Both the position numbers and the translations under genes were made by a program. Shown one piece after another: positions 15,856-22,434 of a stretch of 32,726 nucleotides of DNA. Under the pieces are notes generated by a model, which saw only the letters and a list, made by a program, of their open reading frames with translations, was not told where the DNA came from and ran no database searches. The stretch is taken from the NCBI RefSeq assembly GCF_900141825.1, contig NZ_FQYQ01000028.1, forward strand, positions 1 through 32,726. Direction: 5' to 3'. The DNA comes from Pseudobutyrivibrio xylanivorans DSM 14809. Lineage in GTDB: Bacteria > Bacillota > Clostridia > Lachnospirales > Lachnospiraceae. How positions within the stretch are numbered: the stretch's first letter is position 1; every line of letters begins with the position of its first letter.

Positions 15856-16438
15856 CGTATAGTGTTCCTCTTTCTTGTACCTTTCTTCCTTTGCCTGTTT
15901 CAAAGAATATTTGATTTCCCCTATTTTTCTTTTTTCCTCCATAAGAAAAATCCCCTATTATATGTTCGTTTAATCTATCGCAGATAGCTTCTTTGTTTTC
16001 CTGCCATTTTTCCATTGATATCGATGTATAAAATTCTCTTTGTATAATTCCTTTTTTCTTATCGAATCTCTTTTTTATTAGTATAGGTGGCTGATTATTT
16101 ACATCTCGTTTATTTCCAAAAACTAGTATCATATCAGCTTCATCTTTTCTTGCTGTCAACTCTCCAATAGTTTCTATAATGGCAAGCGCAAATAGTGTTG
16201 GTACCGTTACATTTATTATTCTGAGCATAACGACCATTATTTCTTTTAATAAAGATTTATCATGATACATAAGCAAAAATTTGCTTTCACCATATATAAG
16301 AGCTAAATACCCGATTATTAATATCAACCATACAAGATTAATTATCGGTTTTTGAATAATCATCTGGATTCCCAACGATATTCTGGAATAGAATTTTTTA
16401 CGATTATAACGTTCTTCGTTATATTTATTTTTACTCAT
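15842..16438 (-). CDS. Membrane protein, apparent N-terminal half of a split TcpA
   Basis: 198 aa. A basic N-terminus is followed by transmembrane segments at about 32-50 (IINLVWLILIIGYLALIYG) and 66-88 (IMVVMLRIINVTVPTLFALAII), then a soluble domain of about 100 residues ending NRGNQIFFETGKGRKVQERG. In Tn916-like FtsK/TcpA proteins two N-terminal helices and such a domain precede the ATPase in one chain. Here the ATPase is in the +1 frame, so this is either a natural two-gene version or an old frameshift. The ribosome site AGGAGG lies well placed before ATG 16438. Confidence 0.7.
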   Translation of the reverse strand: MSKNKYNEERYNRKKFYSRISLGIQMIIQKPIINLVWLILIIGYLALIYGESKFLLMYHDKSLLKEIMVVMLRIINVTVPTLFALAIIETIGELTARKDEADMILVFGNKRDVNNQPPILIKKRFDKKKGIIQREFYTSISMEKWQENKEAICDRLNEHIIGDFSYGGKKKNRGNQIFFETGKGRKVQERGTLYDESF

Positions 16439-16461
16439 AATTATTGCCTCCTATTGATAAA

Positions 16462-16481
16462 GAGGAGGATTTCTCCTCCTC
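16462..16481. terminator. Short GC-rich hairpin between two element genes
   Basis: GAGGAGGA (16462-16469) / TCCTCCTC (16474-16481), loop TTTC. There is no clear T run on the minus strand, so it may be an attenuator or mRNA stabiliser after the small protein gene rather than a full terminator. It also resembles an anti-ribosome-site element, since it contains GGAGG on both strands. Confidence 0.4.
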
Positions 16482-16498
16482 CCACCTTTTAGAACTTT

Positions 16499-16729
16499 TT
16501 ATGCCTTATCAATCTTTTCAACTTTTCCATTCATATTGAATGAAAGCTCGATTACATCATTAATCTTGCACTCAGGAATTTTAATCTCTGGCTTAATGAA
16601 GAAAGCATTTGTTTTAAGACCTTCAACATTCTCATCCTTAAATTCACAGAAAAGCTTTGTTCCTTTTATTACTTCACCAGAATTGTTTGTGAAGTTTACA
16701 CGCTGAACACCAACTAACTTTACCTGCAT
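16499..16729 (-). CDS. 76-aa protein, possible ssDNA-binding protein
   Basis: Start ATG 16729 chosen because AGGAGG sits eight bases upstream; a longer frame to 16774 lacks a site and runs into the operator. The sequence (MQVKLVGVQRVNFTNNSGEVIKGTKLFCEFKDENVEGLKT split here: first part strand-rich) alternates beta-strand-like and turn segments, as in small OB-fold proteins. It recalls small helix-destabilising proteins coded by filamentous phages and rolling-circle elements, and would make sense as a coat for the single strand made by Rep. The assignment rests on pattern and context only. Confidence 0.45.
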   Translation of the reverse strand: MQVKLVGVQRVNFTNNSGEVIKGTKLFCEFKDENVEGLKTNAFFIKPEIKIPECKINDVIELSFNMNGKVEKIDKA

Positions 16730-16765
16730 GTTAATGTCCTCCTTTCTTGTCACCTTGTCATGAAT

Positions 16766-16826
16766 TAGTGACATCTTTCAAGTAGCGCTCTTGATGATTC
16801 TAATTATATATTCTATAATGTCACTA
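16766..16826. promoter_or_regulatory. Divergent control region with inverted 9-bp repeat
   Basis: TAGTGACAT (16766-16774) and ATGTCACTA (16818-16826) are exact inverted copies placed in the 143-base gap between the small-protein gene (minus) and the repressor gene (plus). A TATAAT (16814-16819 on plus) lies within the right copy region. Binding of the adjacent XRE repressor to switch the transfer/replication operon is the likely use. Confidence 0.5.
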
Positions 16827-16872
16827 GTTAATTCCATTTCGATGACACATGCTTATAATTGAAGGAAGGAAT

Positions 16873-17712
16873 ATGTCATATATGTACGACAAAAATGAAT
16901 TTGGTAAAAGATTGACCGAGCTTAGAAAGGAACAGTGGAAGAAATATAAAGACAATCAGATATTTACAATAAATCCTTATGAGAAGTTTGCTTGTTGTAA
17001 ATCTCAAGAGACTTTAGCTGAGGCTTTAGGCGTTGAGAGGCGAACAATTGGGAAATGGGAACTTGGAACTTCTATTCCAACGATTGATAAGGTTGATGCT
17101 TTGTGTGAGCTTTTAGAATGTAATGTTGATTATTTATTAGGAGCTACAGAACTTATTGGATTTAGTCCAGCTGCTATAGCATCACATTATTCTAATATCG
17201 ATATTAATATTATTAATCGTGCTATTGCAGATGCTAATTACAGAGATTTCTTAAATTACTTTATGCACCCAGATAATTGCTCTGCATTAATTAATGCTGC
17301 CACATTAACTACAAGGGGAGATTTTCTTCATTCCACCGAGTTATTGGAATTGAGTGAGCCCTTGCGTTCTCTGGTAGTTGATATTTTTCAAAACTACCAG
17401 TCTATAACTCCTATTAATTATTGCTCGAAAGATAGTTATAAACAATTTTTGTATGATTATTTACCTGAATCCAAACTATCTTTTTCCTCTAGAAAATTAG
17501 ATGAACGTATTTGTGTGATATCATGCTTAGACGCAAGCAAAATCAAAGAACTAGACTTGTCACCCCAGAATAAACAGAGTTACAAACTCTTTATTAATTA
17601 CCTTGTCGACTATTCTTTTGACATATTATCCAATAATGAAAGAGTTACAATTCAACGGGAACATCTTGGCAAAGCTTTTGTCCGCATGCTCGAGAAATAC
17701 CTCACAGAATAA
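16873..17712 (+). CDS. XRE-family repressor with long C-terminal domain
   Basis: 279 aa from ATG 16873 (AGGAAGGA just upstream); a frame from 16849 adds eight residues with no site. Helix-turn-helix at about residues 40-90: SQETLAEALGVERRTIGKWELGTSIPTIDKVDALCELL ending in VDYLLG, the classic Cro/CI finish. The remaining ~190 residues are not recognised and may be an oligomerisation or signal-sensing domain. It is the only plus-strand gene in the element and divergent from the replication/transfer genes, the position of a master repressor. Confidence 0.8.
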   Translation: MSYMYDKNEFGKRLTELRKEQWKKYKDNQIFTINPYEKFACCKSQETLAEALGVERRTIGKWELGTSIPTIDKVDALCELLECNVDYLLGATELIGFSPAAIASHYSNIDINIINRAIADANYRDFLNYFMHPDNCSALINAATLTTRGDFLHSTELLELSEPLRSLVVDIFQNYQSITPINYCSKDSYKQFLYDYLPESKLSFSSRKLDERICVISCLDASKIKELDLSPQNKQSYKLFINYLVDYSFDILSNNERVTIQREHLGKAFVRMLEKYLTE

Positions 17713-17726
17713 ACTCTCAGAATAAA

Positions 17727-17767
17727 AAAAGAAATGGAACTGATTATATTTCAGATCCATTTCTTTT
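17727..17767. terminator. Bidirectional terminator between repressor and nuclease genes
   Basis: AAAAGAAATGGA (17727-17738) / TCCATTTCTTTT (17756-17767) form a perfect 12-bp stem with a small inner helix CTGA/TCAG. A and T runs on both sides suit termination of both converging genes (repressor stop 17712, nuclease stop 17772). Confidence 0.75.
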
Positions 17768-17771
17768 ACAT

Positions 17772-18695
17772 TTAAAAGTACCCAACCTCTAGAACACTTT
17801 CTTCTATCAATTCTTCATTTTTAAGTTGAGATATTATATGCCCAATATATCTTTTAAAGATATCAGTTGCATATGGATTGCTTTTGAGATAATCTACATA
17901 CCATTCTCTTTTGGCTACTCTTCCTGCTGATGTACTAAAGGCACTTCTAATGTTTGAGCTTATACGCTTTGCTTTTCTAGTAATTAGGATTTCATCTATA
18001 TCTGTCGTTGTTGTACTTATAGGAGTCATATCTAAATAATCACATAATAGATAATACTTTGCTCCAGTCACTGCCAGTTTTATATCATGGGCAGTTGCAG
18101 ACGCCTCTTGAAACATGGTTTTATCTAAATTAGTTTTCATTTCTGACAGTACATATCCTAAATGTGTTTCCAATGTAACAGTTTTTTCAGCATCAAAGTT
18201 TGGGTCATAAGAAGACCTTAGATATAGTTTTCTACTCATAGAAAAATCTTGGTCTTTAGTCTTAATATTAATTCCTCCGCCTTTAACTGGATTACTCAAA
18301 CTTGATTCAAAATATACTGATGAGAACGTAGGCGTTTGTGAACCAACTTCTACATCACAAGAGCCACATTCATGCTCAATACACTTTCTTACAAATATAG
18401 GCATAAACTCTTCTATTACTGTATTGTCTAGTTTTAATTGCCCCTTTTGTCTATACAGAAAATCTTCAGTACTATCAAAGATTAAGTCTACATCTATATA
18501 TAATTTATAATCGTTGAGCAGGCTCACCATATTTTCTATTAGTTCATCTAAAGTATTTCCTGATGCCTCGTTAAGATTTTTTACCCACTCATCATATTTT
18601 ACTAAAGCCTCTTTCAGCCTTGGTATGTCTGTTTCTGGCATTTTTGCACTATCAATAGCTGCAACTATTTTTTCTCCATGTACGCCCCTAAGCAT
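17772..18695 (-). CDS. Type II restriction endonuclease, Bpu10I-like
   Basis: 307 aa. Sits in a C-M-R operon and overlaps the methyltransferase stop by eight bases. The core around residues 170-215 (TVTLETHLGYVLSEMKTNLD, then KTMFQEASATAHD) has an acidic residue, E-x-K, and the TNLDKTMFQEA signature that I associate with the Bpu10I family of PD-(D/E)xK nucleases. The start ATG 18695 is set by coupling to the upstream stop. Bpu10I itself is heterodimeric and cuts CCTNAGC asymmetrically; here a single subunit gene is seen, so the site may differ. The family call is from recall, the nuclease role mainly from context. Confidence 0.7.
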   Translation of the reverse strand: MLRGVHGEKIVAAIDSAKMPETDIPRLKEALVKYDEWVKNLNEASGNTLDELIENMVSLLNDYKLYIDVDLIFDSTEDFLYRQKGQLKLDNTVIEEFMPIFVRKCIEHECGSCDVEVGSQTPTFSSVYFESSLSNPVKGGGINIKTKDQDFSMSRKLYLRSSYDPNFDAEKTVTLETHLGYVLSEMKTNLDKTMFQEASATAHDIKLAVTGAKYYLLCDYLDMTPISTTTTDIDEILITRKAKRISSNIRSAFSTSAGRVAKREWYVDYLKSNPYATDIFKRYIGHIISQLKNEELIEESVLEVGYF

Positions 18696-19860
18696 AAGCC
18701 ACCTCCGATTTTTTTACTTTCTTTGCAAACTCAATTGCTTCTTTTAATGATTCCTCATTTTTCTCTTCAGGTTTTTTTTCTTTCAGCATTTCTACCGCTA
18801 TTTGTTGAGCTTTTGCGATAATTTCTTCCTCGCTAATATTCTGCATTTCTTTTGAATTCTTAAAATGCAATATATCCTCGTATATCATCGTTCCAAATCT
18901 ATTTTTGAATACACGTTCTTGTTTTAGTGTCATTTCTAAGCCAAATATCTTAGTAGCTATTTCGTAGATAAGCTTACTATTACAGAACGAACATCCTAGA
19001 ACTGTTGATTCTCTTCCAACTACATATATCATTCTGCTATCCTCTTTACATACTCGTATAGCTTCCTTAAATGATAATGCCATATCCATACAATACTGAA
19101 TGACTGTTAAGAATCGATTTCCTCTATTTTTTCTATTTGAACCTACTTCACTCTTTGCAAGTTTTAATACATCATATCCGAGAGCTTCAACTGAGCGTCT
19201 ATATTTTTGATGATAGTTTAGAACATTAATGTATGGTGGCGATGTAATTAATAAATCAGCAGTATTATCGTTTAGCCCTGTTTTTCTTGCATCTCCCTGA
19301 ATTGCTTTTATCTTTTTTTCAGTATAGGGTAATGTTAATATAATATTCTTTAGCCATTCCCACTTTATATTTAACAATTCCATAGTAACGACGTTCTTAA
19401 ATATATCCATTACTATTATCAATGTTGACACGACATTGTAAATGCTATCGTACTTTGTTTCGTTAACCATTTTAGTTAACTCATCAACAATATTTTCATC
19501 ATTTTTTATTTTGGATATTTTATTATCTATATAATTTATAATTTTTTCTCTATCTTCGCTGGATAAATTACTTATTTCGTAAGTCTTAGCCATATAATAT
19601 GCCGATGCATTTAGTTCTGTTCCATATGCTTCCAGACCTTTTCTAGCGCTTTCAGCTAATACTGTTCCAGACCCTAAAAAAGGGTCTACTACCACCATAC
19701 CTTCATTAGCATATTTATTAAGCAACGCTTCAATAAATTGAGGAGAAAACTGTCCATTCCAGTTGAATAGATTAGACCTAATTTTATTCTCTATATTTAA
19801 CTCGCTTTGTGATATTTCTTCTCTATTAATTGGTATCTCTTCGAATTCTTTTCTTTGCAT
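18688..19860 (-). CDS. Type II DNA methyltransferase (N6-A or N4-C)
   Basis: 390 aa. Motif X/I region: FSPQFIEALLNKY then VVDPFLGSGTVLAESARKG (about residues 42-77), the SAM-binding F-x-G-x-G. Catalytic motif IV is LLITSPPYINVLNY (about 207-220); SPPY marks an amino-methyltransferase, not a C5 enzyme. About 130 residues separate the two, possibly holding part of the target-recognition region. It abuts the controller gene (stop 19861, ATG 19860) and protects host DNA from the downstream nuclease. Confidence 0.88.
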   Translation of the reverse strand: MQRKEFEEIPINREEISQSELNIENKIRSNLFNWNGQFSPQFIEALLNKYANEGMVVVDPFLGSGTVLAESARKGLEAYGTELNASAYYMAKTYEISNLSSEDREKIINYIDNKISKIKNDENIVDELTKMVNETKYDSIYNVVSTLIIVMDIFKNVVTMELLNIKWEWLKNIILTLPYTEKKIKAIQGDARKTGLNDNTADLLITSPPYINVLNYHQKYRRSVEALGYDVLKLAKSEVGSNRKNRGNRFLTVIQYCMDMALSFKEAIRVCKEDSRMIYVVGRESTVLGCSFCNSKLIYEIATKIFGLEMTLKQERVFKNRFGTMIYEDILHFKNSKEMQNISEEEIIAKAQQIAVEMLKEKKPEEKNEESLKEAIEFAKKVKKSEVAYA

Positions 19861-20091
19861 CTATTGATTATCCTGCCTTTCAATTACCACTTCTATAACA
19901 TCTTCTATCCCACAGTCTAATGCATAGCATATTTTCACTAAAGTATCTAATGAGACGTATTCATTCTTGCTCATTTTTGCAACTGCATTTGTACTTATAT
20001 GTGCAATATCTTTTAACTGAGTCTTATTAATATTTTTGTCCACCATTAATTTCCATAGGCGGTTGTAACATATTAGGGCGTCTACGCTCAT
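19861..20091 (-). CDS. XRE controller protein of the R-M cassette
   Basis: 76 aa. Small Cro/CI helix-turn-helix: NINKTQLKDIAHISTNAVAKMSKNEYVSLDTLVKICYALDCGIEDVIEVV. Being the first gene, directly joined to the methyltransferase, it fits a C protein that times nuclease expression after methylation. Upstream at 20111-20126 is an inverted repeat ATTGG...CCAAT that could be its operator. AGAGGTG precedes the ATG. Confidence 0.75.
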   Translation of the reverse strand: MSVDALICYNRLWKLMVDKNINKTQLKDIAHISTNAVAKMSKNEYVSLDTLVKICYALDCGIEDVIEVVIERQDNQ

Positions 20092-20214
20092 AATTCACCT
20101 CTCTTAGTGATTGGTCTTTTCCAATTAACGGTAGTTTATCATTTATATCACTTTATTTCAATATTTTCTTGATATATCTCAAGATTTTCTGTAGAAATCA
20201 TTTTAAATCAAAAA

Positions 20215-20240
20215 TAAGACTCCTATTTCTAGGAGTCTTA
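20215..20240 (-). terminator. Element-borne terminator for the rebuilt lysS
   Basis: TAAGACTCCTA (20215-20225) / TAGGAGTCTTA (20230-20240), loop TTTC, perfect 11-bp stem followed on the minus strand by a T-rich tract. It ends lysS transcription 23 bases after the stop and keeps it out of the R-M cassette. The element thus carries a replacement terminator as well as a replacement gene end. Confidence 0.85.
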
Positions 20241-20262
20241 CTGAACGTGTTCTCTTATTCTA

Positions 20263-22323
20263 TTAGTACAACTTTGCACCAGCTGGGATATGATTATCAA
20301 CCATAATTAAGTGCAATTCCTCATCATCAGAATCTTTAAGGTTATTAACAGCTGAAAGTAACATACCACAAGATTCAATTCCCATCATTGCTCTAGGTGG
20401 AAGGTTTGTAATAGCAATAAGTGTCTTGCCAACTAATTCTTCTGGCTCGTAGAAGCTATGAATTCCTGAAAGAATTGTTCTATCTACACCTGTACCATCA
20501 TCAAGTGTAAACTGTAAAAGCTTTTTACTCTTAGGTACTGCTACACATTCCTTTACTTTTACTGCTCTAAAATCTGATTTTGAGAATGTTTCAAAATCAA
20601 CTGTTTCTTCAAATAAAGGCTCAATCTTCACGTTTGAGAAATCAATCTTCTCTTCAACGGTCGCATTCTGGTCGCAATTCTGACCAAAGCCCGTCTGAGA
20701 AGCCTTATTTTCCTTCTTTGGTGCATCAAGTGACTTCATAGTTGGGAAGAGAAGCACGTCACGGATAGCCTGGCTGTCTGTAAGTAACATACAGAGACGA
20801 TCAAGACCATATCCGATACCGCCTGTAGGTGGCATACCGATTTCAAGCGCATTAAGGAAGTCCTCATCTGTGTGCTCTGCCTCATCATCTCCTGCTTCTG
20901 CGTTAGCATCCTGTGCTGCAAAACGCTCACGCTGATCGATAGGATCATTAAGCTCTGAGTATGCGTTACACATCTCCCATGTATTAATGAAGAGCTCGAA
21001 ACGCTCTACCTTTGTAGGGTCTGTAGGCTTCTTCTTTGTAAGTGGAGAAATCTCGATTGGATGGTCTGTAATAAATGTAGGCTGGATAAGATTCTCCTCG
21101 CAGAACTCCTCGAAGAAGAGGTTAAGGATATCACCCTTCTTGTGACGGTCCTCAAACTCAACGCCCTTTTCACGAGCGATAGCCTTTGCTGCCTCATCGT
21201 CAGCAATAGTATCAAAATCAACGCCTGCAAATTTCTTTACAGCGTCTGTCATTGTCATTCTAGCAAATGGCTTACCAAGGTCGATTTCGATTCCGTTGTA
21301 AGAAATCTTTGTAGAACCAACAACCTTCTCAGCAAGACGACGGAACATAGTCTCTGTAAGCTCCATCATACCTTCGTAATCTGTGTATGCCTGATAAAGC
21401 TCCATAAGTGTGAACTCAGGATTATGACGAGTATCAACACCCTCGTTTCTAAATACTCGGCCGATTTCGTATACACGCTCGAAACCACCAACGATAAGTC
21501 TCTTAAGGTAAAGCTCAAGAGAAATACGAAGCTTAACATCCTCATTAAGTGAGTTGTAATGTGTCTCAAATGGACGAGCTGCTGCACCACCTGCGTTAGA
21601 AACAAGGATAGGTGTCTCAACCTCCATGAAATCGCGCTCTGCAAGGAAATTACGGATTTCCTTCATCATAAGTGAACGCTTAACGAATACGTCGCGAGAA
21701 TCCTTGTTCATAACAAGGTCAACATATCTCTGACGGTATCTCATATCTGTATCTGTAAGTCCGTGGAACTTCTCTGGGAGAATCTGAAGAGACTTAGAAA
21801 GAAGTGTAAGCTCCTCAGCGTGGATTGAAATCTCACCTGTCTTTGTTCTAAAAGCCCAACCCTTGATACCATAGATATCACCAATATCAGACTTCTTGAA
21901 ATCCGCGTAAGACTCCTCTCCGATTGCATCTCTCGCAACATAAACCTGAATGTCACCCTTGCGGTCACGGATGTTGCAGAAGCTAGCCTTACCCATTACA
22001 CGTTTGAACATCATACGTCCTGCAATGCTAACGTGGATTGGCTGAGCATCCATAATTACACGGCGCTCATTGTAATCATCGTTAACTGCCTGCTTTGCAG
22101 CCTCTTCGTCCATGCCATCTGTGTTTACTGGCTGACGACCTGCAAGAAGCTTAGCCTCGTGCTCTTCGTATAAATTTCTAGCCTCATCTGTGTGATGAGT
22201 CTGGTCAAACTTTGTAATCTGAAATGGGTCCTTGCCTGCCTCCTGAAGTGCAGCAAGCTTTTCGCGGCGAACCTGAAGTAACTGATTTACGTCCTGGTTG
22301 CCACCATTGTTCTGCTGTGCCAT
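20263..22323 (-). CDS. lysS: Lysyl-tRNA synthetase with element-supplied C-terminal tRNA-binding domain
   Basis: 686 aa, class II enzyme that charges tRNA-Lys. N-terminal OB anticodon-binding domain (SIAGRMMFKRVMGKASFCNIRDRKG), motif 2 (YEIGRVFRNEGVDTRHNPEFT), motif 3 (GIGYGLDRLCML, about 508-519). The core ends with LLFPTMK near 530; ordinary LysRS stops about here. A linker and a Trbp111/EMAP-like tRNA-binding domain follow (SKSDFRAVKVKECVAVPKS to the end), as in relatives in this family. Everything after about residue 528 comes from the integrated element: linker NCDQNAT codes for integrase arm sites, and A/T-rich codons differ from the 5' part. The gene should be fully functional. Confidence 0.95.
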   Translation of the reverse strand: MAQQNNGGNQDVNQLLQVRREKLAALQEAGKDPFQITKFDQTHHTDEARNLYEEHEAKLLAGRQPVNTDGMDEEAAKQAVNDDYNERRVIMDAQPIHVSIAGRMMFKRVMGKASFCNIRDRKGDIQVYVARDAIGEESYADFKKSDIGDIYGIKGWAFRTKTGEISIHAEELTLLSKSLQILPEKFHGLTDTDMRYRQRYVDLVMNKDSRDVFVKRSLMMKEIRNFLAERDFMEVETPILVSNAGGAAARPFETHYNSLNEDVKLRISLELYLKRLIVGGFERVYEIGRVFRNEGVDTRHNPEFTLMELYQAYTDYEGMMELTETMFRRLAEKVVGSTKISYNGIEIDLGKPFARMTMTDAVKKFAGVDFDTIADDEAAKAIAREKGVEFEDRHKKGDILNLFFEEFCEENLIQPTFITDHPIEISPLTKKKPTDPTKVERFELFINTWEMCNAYSELNDPIDQRERFAAQDANAEAGDDEAEHTDEDFLNALEIGMPPTGGIGYGLDRLCMLLTDSQAIRDVLLFPTMKSLDAPKKENKASQTGFGQNCDQNATVEEKIDFSNVKIEPLFEETVDFETFSKSDFRAVKVKECVAVPKSKKLLQFTLDDGTGVDRTILSGIHSFYEPEELVGKTLIAITNLPPRAMMGIESCGMLLSAVNNLKDSDDEELHLIMVDNHIPAGAKLY
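20660..20681. repeat. Integrase arm-type repeats inside lysS linker codons (2 x 11 bp)
   Basis: GTCGCATTCTG (20660-20670) and GTCGCAATTCT (20671-20681). The first 19 bases equal 12367-12385 exactly. On the coding strand they specify Gln-Asn-Cys-Asp-Gln-Asn-Ala-Thr in the linker before the tRNA-binding domain; the displaced native tail has a shorter linker without them. Confidence 0.7.
20713..20742 (-). other. Right attachment junction of the element
   Basis: Minus strand: ACTATGAAG (20734-20742), TCA, CTTGATGCACCAAAGAAG (20713-20730), encoding TMKSLDAPKK. Sequence 5' of it is the host lysS core, sequence 3' is element. It pairs with the left junction at 12214-12243, giving an element of about 8,499 bp. 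Confidence 0.78.
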
Positions 22324-22386
22324 ATTTTCTCCTTTATTATTTCATATATATTTAATTAGATTAGTAATTACATAAAAAGTCATTCA

Positions 22387-22416
22387 ATTATAGACCTAGA
22401 AAACTCTAGGTGTCAA
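22387..22416 (-). promoter_or_regulatory. Strong lysS promoter with palindrome in the spacer
   Basis: Minus strand: perfect TTGACA (22411-22416), 18-bp spacer, perfect TATAAT (22387-22392), about 64 bases before the lysS ATG. The spacer is itself a palindrome, CCTAGA-GTTT-TCTAGG, which could be an operator or simply part of the MATE gene's 3' hairpin. Confidence 0.8.
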
Positions 22417-22434
22417 GGGTACATCCCTGAGAGT

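Larger units (their letters stand above)
12214..20742. mobile_element. lysS-integrated mobilizable element with CRESS-type Rep, ~8.5 kb
   Basis: The ends are set by the duplicated lysS segment: CTTGATGCACCAAAGAAG at 12214-12231 and 20713-20730 (minus strand), each followed within three bases by ACTATGAAG. Gene content from left to right is int, xis-like, rep, replication origin, ATPase, membrane protein, small protein, then a plus-strand repressor, and an R-M cassette, ending with a replacement lysS tail. All but the repressor are on the minus strand. There is a Rep that could act as relaxase and a TcpA-like ATPase but no secretion channel, the layout described for integrative and mobilizable elements of streptococci that use rolling-circle-type relaxases. 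Transfer is inferred. Confidence 0.85.

Noticed and set aside
15930-15937. Programmed -1 frameshift at A-AAA-AAG to join membrane protein and ATPase
   Set aside because: The heptamer is in phase, but the -1 frame reads GAA AAA TAG and stops at once. The ATPase is in the +1 frame, for which no known shift site is seen.
12401-16729. Filamentous phage (inovirus) reading of the element, with a Zot-like ATPase
   Set aside because: No coat or adsorption protein genes are present; the ATPase has FtsK-like IACQRPD features; the Rep is CRESS-type rather than typical inovirus.
20736-21968. Several overlapping ORFs in other frames of lysS
   Set aside because: They are shadows of a strongly conserved synthetase frame, with biased low-complexity Leu/Arg/Ser composition.
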